From: Sporosarcina sp. ACRSL
Lineage (GTDB): Bacteria; Bacillota; Bacilli; Bacillales_A; Planococcaceae
Length of the DNA: 64,000 bases
Reading direction: 5' to 3'
NCBI RefSeq assembly: GCF_022346605.1
Contig: NZ_JAKRNT010000012.1
Coordinates: 62,001 to 126,000, forward strand
Part shown: one piece after another, positions 43,647-53,300 of the stretch
Layout of the letters: the number at the start of each line of letters is the position of its first letter
Numbering within the stretch: the stretch's first letter is position 1
Position numbers and translations under genes: made by a program
The notes under the pieces: generated by a model
The model's database searches: none
Told to the model about the DNA's origin: nothing
The model's input: only the letters and a program-made list of their open reading frames with translations

Positions 43647-43934
43647 AGTAATACTCCCTCTCTCTACATTCAATAATAACCAAAACACGAACGTTATATT
43701 TATTTGAAAATGTAATGTTCGATTTCCAGTAAAATATATTAGTATTCTAGTGCTTTTATTGTTCATTTGCAACCCATTTACGAAAATTAATTAAAGAACT
43801 GTAAATTATCTTCGATAAATAGCAAATAGTGATGGTTAAATACTAATTTGTGAAATTCTTCCTTTGTATTATCTTGCCAAGAAAACTACGATAGAATGAA
43901 AGAGGAATTACCAGATAAAAGGGGAGGCAGGACA

Positions 43935-44480
43935 ATGTTTACATACAGAGTTGATGAGAACATCGAAATGCGTTTATTGGAAACGAGACATGCCGAACGG
44001 CTATTTCAATTGACCGATCAATCAAGGGAGAGTCTTCGTGAGTGGCTGCCGTGGATTGATTTTACGAGAACGGTTGCAGATTCGAGGAATTTTATCGGTG
44101 GAACATTGCAGCAGTTCAGTCGAAATGACGGCTTTCAGGCAGGCATTTGGTATAAGGGGGAGCTTGCTGGAGTGATCGGTTTGCACGGCATTAATTGGTC
44201 AAACAAATCGACATCGATAGGGTATTGGTTGGGGAGTGGCTTCGAAGGCAAAGGCTTGATGACGAGGGCTTGCAAGGCGGTTGTCGACTATTGCTTCGCA
44301 GAATTAGGATTAAACCGAATTGAAATCCGTACAGCGACGGAAAATAAAAAAAGTGCGGCCATTCCACAACGGCTCGGTTTTCAGCAGGAAGGTCGTTTGC
44401 AACAGGCTGAGTGGCTGTACAACAAGTTTGTTGATCACTATGTATTTGGAATGGTGAAAGAAAATTGGGACCAGCTTTGA
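43935..44480 (+). CDS. GNAT acetyltransferase, RimL/ribosomal-protein-serine type
   Basis: A 181-residue GNAT with the RimL-like order: EMRLLETRHAERLFQLTDQ, LREWLPWIDFTRTVADSRNF, acetyl-CoA motif GSGFEGKGLMTRACKAVVDY and NRIEIRTATENKKSAAIPQR. It is close to B. subtilis YdaF-type enzymes. ATG at 43935 is 7 bp after GGGAGG; the upstream ATG at 43896 lies before that site. Confidence 0.88.
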   Translation: MFTYRVDENIEMRLLETRHAERLFQLTDQSRESLREWLPWIDFTRTVADSRNFIGGTLQQFSRNDGFQAGIWYKGELAGVIGLHGINWSNKSTSIGYWLGSGFEGKGLMTRACKAVVDYCFAELGLNRIEIRTATENKKSAAIPQRLGFQQEGRLQQAEWLYNKFVDHYVFGMVKENWDQL

Positions 44481-44486
44481 AAATAA

Positions 44487-44520
44487 AAGTGGCGGAGGAC
44501 GAGCGATGTCCTCCGCTTTT
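44487..44520. terminator. bidirectional terminator
   Basis: aagtggcggaggac pairs with gtcctccgctttt (one mismatch), between the converging acetyltransferase and RNase J genes. Confidence 0.8.
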
Positions 44521-44528
44521 GGATATTT

Positions 44529-46193
44529 TTATATTTCAATGATAATAGGAAGGATCATCGGCCTTCTTCTCGTTCGGGTATAGAGCAGTTTTTCAACAGC
44601 TTTCCGGATTTCGTGTTTCATATCGTTTCGCCGATAACGAGTGGAAGGTTTCGCTTCTTTGATCGTAGAGATAACGAGCTCATTCACTTCATTGAAAAGT
44701 TCTTCGGCATCACGTTCGTAAACGAAGCCTCGTGAAATCGTGTCTGGATCCGAAATGATCCGGCCATCCGTTTTGCTCATCGACACGACGATGATAAGCA
44801 TTCCTTCTTCGGAAAGCAATTTTCGGTCCCGCAATACAACTCGTCCGACATCCCCGATGCCTAATCCGTCCACAAAGACATCTCCTGCTTCTACATGCCT
44901 CGTTTGGCGGGCGACTCCATCCTGAATGTCCACAACATCGCCGTTATTCAAAATGAAAATATTATCACGTTCCACACCGACCGATTCGGCCATAGAACGG
45001 TGCAGCTCGAGCATGCGGTATTCGCCGTGGATCGGAACGAAATAGGTTGGTTTCATTAACGTGAGCATGAGCTTGAGTTCTTCCCGGTACGCATGTCCAG
45101 AAACGTGCATGCCGGTTGCGCCGCCTGTCCCATAAATAACTTTTGCTCCTATACGGTATAAGTTATCGATAATGCGCGACACACTTTTTTCGTTCCCAGG
45201 GATTGGACTGGAAGCGAAAATAACTGTATCTCCGGCCAACACGGATACTTGGCGGAAGTTATTGGTGGAAAGACGCGATAATGCGGCCATCGGTTCCCCT
45301 TGGCTTCCTGTACAAATGATGACGACTCGTTCCGGGTCCATTCGATCGATTTCCTGCTGTTCAATTAGCATCCCTTCAGGAATCGTCAAATATCCAAGCT
45401 CTTCTGCTACAGCCACAACGTTCACCATACTTCTGCCGAGCAAGGCGATCTTCCGGTTCGTCATTTCTGCAGCTTCAACGATCTGCTGTATCCGATGGAC
45501 ATTCGAAGCGAACGTCGAGATAAAGATTTTTTGAGTCGCTTCACGGAATGCGTCTGCGATATGCTTCCCGACAGCCCGTTCGGATTGTGAAAAACCAGGA
45601 CGTTCTGCGTTCGTGCTTTCGGATAATAAAAGCAACACACCTTTTTTTCCGAGTTCGGCCATCTTATGAAGATCCGCATACTCTTCATTTACTGGTGTTA
45701 GGTCAAATTTGAAATCCCCTGTATGCACGACTGTTCCTTCAGGCGTCTCGAAGGCGATGCCGAGGCAATCCGGAATGCTGTGATTCGTTTTGAAGAAGGA
45801 GACGGACATCGACCCAAATTCGAGCGTAGAATCCCCGTCAATCAATGTAAGTTTAGTTTCCCGTAAAAGTTTATGTTCTTTTAATCGCAACTCGATTAGT
45901 CCGAGTGTCAGCCTTGTCGCATAGACAGGTACATTCAATTGTTTCAGGAAGTACGGAATACCGCCGATATGATCTTCATGGCCATGAGTGACAATGAGTG
46001 CGCGCACCTTTTCCCGGTTTTCCTTCAAATAGGAAATGTCTTGGATGATCAGGTCTACGCCTAATAAATTCTCGTCTGGAAACTTCGAACCACAATCAAT
46101 CACAACAATATCATCTTCATATTGGATAACATACATATTTTTCCCGATTTCATTAATACCGCCTAAAGCGAGTACCGCTAATTTCATGTCCAC
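44529..46193 (-). CDS. rnj: ribonuclease J
   Basis: A 554-residue metallo-beta-lactamase/beta-CASP RNase with endo- and 5'-exonuclease activity in mRNA turnover. The zinc motif is intact (His70-x-His72-x-Glu-Asp74-His75), HTGDFKFDLTPV and STFASNVHRIQQIVEAA are typical, and the end TRRRPMILPIIIEI is nearly that of RNase J1. Motif and end favour J1 over J2, but the J1 gene normally sits next to rpoY, which is not here, so a paralogue is possible. ATG at 46193 with a caggagg-like site. It follows a tRNA gene on the same strand. Confidence 0.92.
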   Translation of the reverse strand: MDMKLAVLALGGINEIGKNMYVIQYEDDIVVIDCGSKFPDENLLGVDLIIQDISYLKENREKVRALIVTHGHEDHIGGIPYFLKQLNVPVYATRLTLGLIELRLKEHKLLRETKLTLIDGDSTLEFGSMSVSFFKTNHSIPDCLGIAFETPEGTVVHTGDFKFDLTPVNEEYADLHKMAELGKKGVLLLLSESTNAERPGFSQSERAVGKHIADAFREATQKIFISTFASNVHRIQQIVEAAEMTNRKIALLGRSMVNVVAVAEELGYLTIPEGMLIEQQEIDRMDPERVVIICTGSQGEPMAALSRLSTNNFRQVSVLAGDTVIFASSPIPGNEKSVSRIIDNLYRIGAKVIYGTGGATGMHVSGHAYREELKLMLTLMKPTYFVPIHGEYRMLELHRSMAESVGVERDNIFILNNGDVVDIQDGVARQTRHVEAGDVFVDGLGIGDVGRVVLRDRKLLSEEGMLIIVVSMSKTDGRIISDPDTISRGFVYERDAEELFNEVNELVISTIKEAKPSTRYRRNDMKHEIRKAVEKLLYTRTRRRPMILPIIIEI

Positions 46194-46221
46194 ATTGGTG
46201 TCCTCCTACACAGGTAATGAA

Positions 46222-46260
46222 AAAGGGCTGTCTCTCGTCATGTCGACAGAGACAGCCTTT
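46222..46260 (-). terminator. terminator of tRNA-Asn
   Basis: ggctgtctct pairs with agagacagcc, followed by T on the minus strand. It lies right after the tRNA, separating it from RNase J. Confidence 0.85.
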
Positions 46261-46261
46261 A

Positions 46262-46333
46262 CTCCGAAAGTAGGATTCGAACCTACGGCCTATCGGTTAA
46301 CAGCCGATTGCTCCACCGCTGAGCTATTTCGGA
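46262..46333 (-). tRNA. tRNA-Asn (GTT anticodon)
   Basis: On the minus strand the acceptor stem tccgaaa/tttcgga, D arm gctc...gagc, anticodon stem atcgg/ccgat with loop ctGTTaa, and T arm gtagg-ttcgaat-cctac all fit. Anticodon GTT reads Asn. CCA is not encoded. It is alone, not in an rRNA-linked cluster. Confidence 0.96.
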
Positions 46334-46428
46334 AGGATACTATCAAGTAACTTTATATTGTGCAGGATGAGGGAAATTATTCATGGTGTATGTAAAATTT
46401 TTTTTAAGTTATTATTCGGGCGTTGAAT

Positions 46429-46553
46429 TTATCGATTGAATGAAGGGAATTATCTATTGAATAAGGGGATTTATCGATTGAATAACTGTAGTTATCCATC
46501 GAATAAAGGAAGTTATCTATTGAATATTGAAACTTATCACCAAATGATGACCA
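46429..46553. repeat. tandem array of six degenerate 21-bp units
   Basis: Units begin at 46429, 46450, 46471, 46492, 46513 and 46534; typical unit TTATCGATTGAATAAGGGAA with one more base. Because 21 is a multiple of three, the minus strand reads as a heptapeptide repeat (YSIDNxx), but no ribosome site supports translation. It fills the 307-bp gap between the tRNA and the next gene; the rest of the gap holds no gene. Confidence 0.85.
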
Positions 46554-46640
46554 AAGAACTAAGCATTCTACTGTGGCACAAACGAAAACACCCCCAATCG
46601 TCGGGATGTACACAACAATCGGAGGCGCGTAATTTTAGTA

Positions 46641-47009
46641 TTATTTATCTAAGCGTAAAAGGACGTTGAAGCCAAACAACAGGACGCCTAGAACGGTCAT
46701 CACTCCGCCTAACGTTGCGAGCAGGAAGAAAATCTCAGGTCCTCCGAGAATGGCCGTCGCGATGCTGATCATCATAATCGGCAAGCCGATGTTATGAAGC
46801 CAAAAGTGTGCCTTCGCCATGCCGGATCTTTCCAAATTCGGATAGAGATGATAGAATACCCCAGCTAACGCAAGCGATACCCAGCCGACCAAATTCAAAT
46901 GGACGTGTACAGACGTCAAGGTAAACACATGCGTGAAAGACATGTATAAACCGAAGGAAATACCGATCATGAAATAAATGACTGAAATCTTCATCAACGT
47001 TTTCCCCAT
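46641..47009 (-). CDS. small haem-copper-oxidase subunit I-like membrane protein
   Basis: A 122-residue protein with four hydrophobic helices and the stretch SVHVHLNLVGWVSLALAGVFY, which looks like the His-bearing helices of cbb3-type/NnrS-like oxidase proteins. It is only about a quarter of a real subunit I and cannot be a full oxidase. Similar short proteins occur alone in Bacillales. The ATG at 47009 has AAGGAGG 8 bp ahead. Confidence 0.7.
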   Translation of the reverse strand: MGKTLMKISVIYFMIGISFGLYMSFTHVFTLTSVHVHLNLVGWVSLALAGVFYHLYPNLERSGMAKAHFWLHNIGLPIMMISIATAILGGPEIFFLLATLGGVMTVLGVLLFGFNVLLRLDK

Positions 47010-47105
47010 TTTCCCACACCTCCTTCCCAAGATAAAAGTCTTTCTACAATATTCTATGTTGGGATTTACACCAAGAATGAGGCTGCGTGTAAGAAAATTT
47101 GCAAT

Positions 47106-48767
47106 TTACATCCGACCCGACCGGATGATTGTATAGATCATGAAAAGGAACATGAGTGACGCAATGATGGATCCTGCTTCAATAATTGGGAATTGCCATA
47201 GCATGTTCGCCCTCCCGTCGATGGCGGAGCCGATGATCAAACCTACCATGAGAATGCTGAAGGACAGCAGAATGATGCTGAAGGAAAGCCGGTTGCTGAT
47301 TCGGTCAAGCCTGCGGAGAAACACTTGCAATTGCTGGACATTGATGTCAAGTTGGAGCTTACCTTTTCGGATCGTCGTCATGATCGATTTCAAATCTTTT
47401 GGAAGGTTCGTCAGGATTTCGATGTTTTCAACAAAATCTTTCCAGGAATTATCAAATAGATTCTTCGGATGGTAACGTTCCTTTACCAACCTCCTCCCAA
47501 AAGGCTCGACTGCTTTCATAATGCTTAGTTCAGGATCTAGCTTTGCAATAAGCCCTTCAAGCGTGAGAATCGCCTTGCCTAAAATGGAAATCTCCGAAGG
47601 GATGATAATATGGTGACGATAGGCGACTTGGAACAGTTCGATGAAAATGGTTCCGAGACTCACTTCATTCAACGCAACGTCATAGTATCTCCTTTGCAGA
47701 TCAGTGATGTCCCTCGTAAATGTCCGCATGTCCGTTTCCTCGGATAGAATGCCCATTTCCGCAAAAGTGTCAATCATATCCTCCGTATTTCCTTCCTGCA
47801 AATGGATAAGCAGCGAGGCAAAATGATATTTCATTTCCTTGTCAAGCATGCCGACCATTCCGAAGTCCAAGTACGAGACGACGTTGTCGGGGAGGATATA
47901 AATATTCCCTGGGTGTGGGTCGCCGTGGAAAAAGCCTTCGTCCAAAATCTGATGGAACATCGAATCGACAATCCGTCGGGCAATTAATTTTCGGTCATAC
48001 CCACCAGCGTCAAGCTTCTCCAAATTATTCACCTTCACGCCGTAGACCATTTCCATTGTCAGTACCTTGTCCGTCGAAAAATCCCAATGGACTTTCGGAA
48101 TATGGATACTCGGATCCTCCTCGAATTGCTTCGCAATGCGCTCGCCATTTCGCGCTTCCACCCGATAATCCAGTTCATCATGCAAGGATCGCGAAAACTC
48201 TACAATCATTTCGCGGAGATGATAGGTCTTCGCCCAATCCGTATTGTCTTCCAGAAAACGTGCCAAATCGCTCAAAATCGCAAGGTCTGTCTCCATAATT
48301 GGCCGGATATCAGGCCGTTGCACTTTCACAGCCACCTTTTCTCCGCTTGGTAAATAGGCGACATGAACTTGACCGATGGAAGCGGTAGCTAACGGTTCTT
48401 CGTCGAATCGGCTGAAAAGGTGCTCAAGAGGCTCTCCCAGTTCTAACTCCACAATTTCACGGATCTTATCGAAGGGAACAGACATGACGTGATCCTGTAG
48501 TTTTTCAAGCTCTAACGCGATTTCCGGCGGAACAAGATCCCGTCTTGAACTAGCAATCTGCCCAAGTTTAATGAAAGTTGGTCCCAATTCTTGCAGCGCA
48601 TGACGAAGCTTGACCCCGATATCGTTCATATTTACTTCGACCCCGTCATCCTTTAACGAACTGCGGTTGGTGAGGCCTAACCGGAAAAGGAAATGGCTGA
48701 ATCCATTCCGAAGAAACACATTGATAATCTCTTGATATCGTTTTGTGTGTCGGATACGTATCTTCAA
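47106..48767 (-). CDS. ABC1/UbiB family atypical kinase
   Basis: A 553-residue AarF/UbiB/ADCK-type protein with a kinase-like domain and two C-terminal membrane helices. The KxGQ motif is FIKLGQIASSRRDLVPPE, AxSIGQVH is in ATASIGQVHVAYLPSG, and the catalytic part has HGDPHPGNIYIL and YLDFGMVG. In many bacteria it supports quinone synthesis; here the nearby Mqo and other quinone enzymes fit but are not evidence. The TTG at 48767 follows TTGGAGG and begins KIRIRHTKRYQEI as in the family; the frame upstream has no site. Confidence 0.9.
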   Translation of the reverse strand: MKIRIRHTKRYQEIINVFLRNGFSHFLFRLGLTNRSSLKDDGVEVNMNDIGVKLRHALQELGPTFIKLGQIASSRRDLVPPEIALELEKLQDHVMSVPFDKIREIVELELGEPLEHLFSRFDEEPLATASIGQVHVAYLPSGEKVAVKVQRPDIRPIMETDLAILSDLARFLEDNTDWAKTYHLREMIVEFSRSLHDELDYRVEARNGERIAKQFEEDPSIHIPKVHWDFSTDKVLTMEMVYGVKVNNLEKLDAGGYDRKLIARRIVDSMFHQILDEGFFHGDPHPGNIYILPDNVVSYLDFGMVGMLDKEMKYHFASLLIHLQEGNTEDMIDTFAEMGILSEETDMRTFTRDITDLQRRYYDVALNEVSLGTIFIELFQVAYRHHIIIPSEISILGKAILTLEGLIAKLDPELSIMKAVEPFGRRLVKERYHPKNLFDNSWKDFVENIEILTNLPKDLKSIMTTIRKGKLQLDINVQQLQVFLRRLDRISNRLSFSIILLSFSILMVGLIIGSAIDGRANMLWQFPIIEAGSIIASLMFLFMIYTIIRSGRM

Positions 48768-49005
48768 ATCTATTCCTCCAAATCTATTAAAGCAATTTAA
48801 CTTTTCATATACCCTTTTAGGAGATTTGTTAGCCATGGAACTGATAGATTTGCTTTAACAAGCTTTAGACATTCAAAAGTACATCCAAACTCGTGCAAAA
48901 GGCAGCCGCAGTGATAAGATGAAGGAAGTGATCGTTAAGAGAAGATTGGACAGGCAAGTCTGCCGCCGATTTGGGAATAATAGCGAAATAAAGGAGGTCT
49001 AGACG

Positions 49006-49182
49006 ATGCAATATTCAAAATCGAAAATGGAGCAACTCGTGAAAAATAATGTGGAACTGACGAAACGCTTGAAACAGATTATGAAGGAACATGAATTGGA
49101 AAAGAGTTTTGCATTGAAAGCGTTGTACCATTCCGAAGTGAAAGAAAGCGGCAGGTTCATGAAGGATTATCAGGAGCTTTGA
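49006..49182 (+). CDS. 58-residue basic small protein
   Basis: The ATG at 49006 follows AAGGAGG. It encodes 58 residues, rich in Lys/Glu and helical (KMEQLVKNNVELTKRLKQIM, then KEHELEKSFALKALYHSEVK and a short tail). No family is recognised. It is divergent from the kinase gene and is followed by a weak hairpin. I am fairly sure it is real because of the ribosome site and the amphipathic composition. Confidence 0.6.
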   Translation: MQYSKSKMEQLVKNNVELTKRLKQIMKEHELEKSFALKALYHSEVKESGRFMKDYQEL

Positions 49183-49242
49183 TTGATGGAAAGAAAAACG
49201 GTAGTTGCCGGATGAAATAATGACAAATTTATTAGAGCGGAG

Positions 49243-49280
49243 ACAAGTCAAAGCAGCAATGACGTGTATCTGCTTTTTTT
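49243..49280 (+). terminator. probable terminator of the 58-residue protein gene
   Basis: aaagcag pairs with ctgcttt, followed by T residues; short stem. Confidence 0.5.
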
Positions 49281-49410
49281 GTCATGATTAAGTAAACATC
49301 GGTTTTATTGATTAATAAGAACACCTGTTTTATAATGATGGAAGGAGGTGGAAAGATAGTAGTTGTTTTGGGAGTAAAGAATTACCAAATAGTCGAAAGG
49401 AGATAGTCAA

Positions 49411-49596
49411 ATGCAAAATTGGGAAGATGAATTGGAGGAAGCGCGCTTAAAAGGCGTACATCAAGGTATCCAACAAGAAAAGGTTTCTACAGTTCTTACA
49501 ATGCATGGATTGGCTTTCTCCAAAGAAAAAATTGCCCTAGCGACAAGGTTGACCACAGATGAGGTCGAGGAGATTATTGAAGAAAACTGGCAATGA
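49411..49596 (+). CDS. 61-residue protein like the tail of Rpn/YhgA-type transposase proteins
   Basis: The ATG is behind gaaaggagat. The sequence EARLKGVHQGIQQEK followed by AFSKEKIALATRLTTDEVEE resembles the C-terminal tail of Rpn/YhgA (PD-(D/E)XK nuclease family transposase) proteins, with no nuclease part upstream. It has its own start signal, so it may be a domesticated fragment. Its last 23 bases overlap the end of the converging gene at 49574. Confidence 0.5.
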   Translation: MQNWEDELEEARLKGVHQGIQQEKVSTVLTMHGLAFSKEKIALATRLTTDEVEEIIEENWQ

Positions 49597-50161
49597 GGTC
49601 TTCATATAATCCAGAAAAAACCGCTTCAGTCAAACGCGAATGGAGCGGTTTGCGTACATTATTTTTTAAATCGTACCCAACGACGGTCCAGATTCCTGTG
49701 TCGTCTTGGCGAACGAGTCGCTTCAAATAGATTGCAGCGATTGCCGACTTGTCACTGTTCACTTCAACAATTGCATCCGATGTCGTTTGTTGGAGCACTT
49801 TCAACTCTTCATAAGCAATCGGATATTCCCCTACAATGCCTTCCGGAGAAAGCTGCAAGCTCGCGAACACTTGTGCAACGAAGCCCGGATCCAAATTCCA
49901 TGGCGAGTGGCCTGCATCGACACTTTTTTGCGTGTTTTCTACAACGTCAAGATCATACGGCACTTCAATTTCAGGAGACATCCTCGTTTCTAGCTCGGAT
50001 GCCGCACTCGATTCAATTTCACTATTCACCTTCTTTTTTGCTTCTACGCCGGATGTGCGGCTCAATGGGAGAAGCAATGTAACTACTAATACAAAGGCAG
50101 CGATGATGCCCATAATTCCAATGAGCATATTTTTCTTTTTCTGCCTCTTTCTCACTTTCAT
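49574..50161 (-). CDS. membrane-anchored extracytoplasmic protein, C-terminus possibly extended by frameshift
   Basis: A 195-residue protein: basic N-terminus (KVRKRQKKKN), one membrane helix (MLIGIMGIIAAFVLVVTLLL), then a hydrophilic outer part. No family recognised; the IWTVVGYDL region looks like a normal end of such proteins. The frame then runs on through what looks like its own terminator hairpin (49618-49650). One extra A in the A6 run at 49662-49667 would create a stop right after DLKK, before the hairpin. So the last ~25 residues are probably not native. ATG at 50161 after GGGAGG. Confidence 0.6.
   Translation of the reverse strand: MKVRKRQKKKNMLIGIMGIIAAFVLVVTLLLPLSRTSGVEAKKKVNSEIESSAASELETRMSPEIEVPYDLDVVENTQKSVDAGHSPWNLDPGFVAQVFASLQLSPEGIVGEYPIAYEELKVLQQTTSDAIVEVNSDKSAIAAIYLKRLVRQDDTGIWTVVGYDLKNNVRKPLHSRLTEAVFSGLYEDLIASFLQ
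49618..49650 (-). terminator. terminator-like hairpin inside the 3' end of the 49574 gene
   Basis: aaaccgct pairs with agcggttt, followed on the minus strand by six T. Its position inside the coding frame suggests the reading frame has been extended by mutation. Confidence 0.6.
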
Positions 50162-50341
50162 TATCTTGCCTCCCTTCTTCATTATAATCCCTTCACTTAT
50201 ATTAAGTTGTTTATACATAAGACGATTTCCGACTGCACGACGTTACAAAATGAAACACGATAATCCCTTCTTAAAATGATAAAATAATATACAAAGCGCC
50301 TGTATAGAATTGTTCCCCGAAAGGAGACGTGCGGATTAGGC

Positions 50342-53300
50342 ATGTATGTTACACAAAAGAAAATCATCGATCTGTGCGGTTCCGTATCATTTAGACGGGG
50401 CGAGATGTTTAACCGTGCAGGGAAAGTGACGATTGAACAATATAGCGACACCCATTGCAAGGCGATAGTGGCAGGAAAGGAAAACTTCCATGTCACCATC
50501 ATAGAGAACGAGGAAGGGTTGCGGACGGAATGCAGCTGTCCCGTTCTCCCTTTTTATCGATACAAATGCCAGCATGTGGCGGCTGTTTTAATTGCCATGA
50601 ATGAACGAAGAGAGATGGAAACACAAGCTAACGATCAGGCGTTGACGGAAGGGTTGCTCTCCCTCTTCAATGAGAAGCCAAGATCGAGCGGACATCAGCT
50701 GCATTTTGAAAACAGGGAAGTGGTGGAGCTCGCGTTTACAGTTAGGCCAGTTCAAACAGGAAAGAACCAGCATATGCTCGGTATGGAACTGCAAGTGGAA
50801 GGCGTTCAAGTGGAAGACATCCGGCAGTTTTTAGCTGATGTGAATGAAGGACGGGCAAGCTCCCTGACATCCACATTCACGTACGATGCCAATCTTCAAT
50901 GCTTCCAGCGCGATGCGGATGCTGTCTTGCAACAGCTCATCGACATTAATACTAGTGACCGGACATTTAGCCATCGAACGAGCAATCCTTACACAATGCT
51001 CATCCCCCCTTCATCATGGAAAAAGCTTCTGCCTGTATTGAATGAAACACCTGAAGTTACCTTGGAAAGTGGCGGCAAAACGGCTGCCTTTCATATATCG
51101 GAAACGGGATTGCCAATCAGGTATTATTTCGAAAATAAAGAGGAAAAAGGGCATTCATTAAAGATTGACGGGTTGGAGCGTGTACTCGTTTTGCAGGCGT
51201 ATAAGCTCGTCCTTTGCGAAGGACAATTGTTCCAGTTAACCGGAGAGGATTGCAAACGGCTCGCTGACTTAAAACAGATGGTGGAAACGTCAGGCACCCG
51301 TCAGTTGCCGATCTCCAATGAGCAAATCGGCTTTTTCATTGAGAAGGTCGTCCCGGGTTTACGCAGGATTGGCGAAGTCTTTCTTGACGAAACAGTGATG
51401 GACAAGCTCGTGAAATCACCATTGAAGGCGAAGCTTTATCTGGACCGGGTGAACAACCGATTGCTCGCAGGTCTAGAATTCCAATATGACCACATCGTCA
51501 TCAACCCTTTAACGGAACGGGATTTGCCTGCAGGTTCCGTATTGGTCCGCGACTTGGAAAAGGAAGAGGCTATCCTGCAGTTAATGGAAGATAGTTCGTT
51601 TGCCCAGACAGACGAAGGTTATTTATTGCATAACGAAGAACTGGAATATGAATTTCTGTATCACATCCTTCCGAAGCTTGAGAAACTTGTGCAAGTGTAT
51701 GCGACAACGGCGATTCGGATCCGGATCATCAGAGGGAGTGCCAAACCGCGCATTCGTGTGAAAGCATATGAAGACCGGACGAACTGGCTGGAATTCAAAT
51801 TCAGCATGGACGGTATTCCGGACAAGCAAATTCGCGGAATCCTCGAGGCGCTCGAAGAAAAACGAAAATATTACCGTTTGAAAAGCGGCGCCCTTCTTTC
51901 TCTCGAAACGAGGGAGTTCGAAGAAATTCAACGCTTTTTGAATGAAGTGCCCGGCGACCTCGATGACTTGGAAAAGGGTTTGAACATTCCAATGGTGCGA
52001 GGCATCCGCTTCCTTGACGCAGTTGGTGACGACGCAATGTTTTCCGTAGAAGATTCTGCCCGTCTGTTTCTTGAACGGCTTTTGAATCCCGGCAATTACG
52101 CGGAAGTGCCGCCGTCGTTGGAAACGGTATTGCGCGATTATCAAAAAACAGGTTTTCAATGGATGAAAACAATCGCAAGTTTCGGAGTGGGAGGAGTACT
52201 TGCGGATGATATGGGGCTCGGCAAGACATTGCAAAGCATTGCATTCATCCTGTCCGAACTCCCCGCAATCCGGGAAGAAAATCGCCCTGTGTTAATCATT
52301 TGCCCTTCTTCTTTAACATATAACTGGCTAAGTGAGTTGAAGAAATTCGCGCCTGACATAAATGCAATTGTGTTGGATGGAAATAAGAAGGAGAGAGCTG
52401 AGCGGCAAAGTGAGGCGCTTGAAAAAGACGTCCTCATCACCTCTTATCCATTGATACGACGGGATATTGCTTGGTATGAAAAACAGGAATTCCATACGGC
52501 GTTTTTCGATGAAGCGCAAGCGTTTAAAAATCCATTCACCCAAACGGCGAGGGCGGTGAAGAAATTGCAGGCGACTCATCGGTTTGCGTTGACGGGTACG
52601 CCTGTCGAGAATTCATTGGAGGAATTATGGTCGATTTTCCACGTTGTCTTCCCGGAACTGTTCATGGGCTTGCGGGAATATAGCGAACTGTCCCGGAAAA
52701 AGGTTGCCCGGCGCATCCGGCCATTTTTATTACGGCGGGTGAAAGAGGATGTCTTAGAGGAACTTCCGGAGAAGGTCGAATCGATGGAGTCGACGGAATT
52801 GCTGCCGGAACAGAAGGAGCTCTATGCTGCCTACTTAGCGAAGCTCCGTCATGATACGTTAAGGCATTTGGATAAGAATACGCTACGAAAGAATAAAATT
52901 AGGATCTTGGCGGGACTGACAAGATTGCGCCAAATCTGCTGCCACCCGGCATTATTCGTCGATGGATATAAAGGAAGCTCCGCGAAATACGAGCAGTTGA
53001 AGCAGCTCATCGAGGAATCGAAGAGAGCAGGGAGACGGGTGCTCATCTTTTCACAGTTCACAAAGATGCTGGACATCATCGGCAAGGATTTGGCGATGAA
53101 TGGAACGCCATTTTTCTACTTAGATGGGAACACGCCTTCAGAGGAACGATTGGAATACTGCAATCGATTCAACGCTGGGGAGCGCGATCTGTTCCTCATT
53201 TCATTGAAAGCAGGCGGAACTGGATTGAACCTAACAGGCGCGGACACCGTCATACTCTATGATCTTTGGTGGAACCCAGCAGTCGAAGAACAAGCCGCTG

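Noticed and set aside
43647..43772. 42-codon N-terminal extension of the MFS transporter
   Set aside because: The TTG at 43646 has a good ribosome site and a family-like start; the upstream part has none.
46404..46613. Coding gene for a heptapeptide-repeat protein on the minus strand
   Set aside because: No ribosome site, and the repeat comes from the 21-bp intergenic array family found also in non-coding places.
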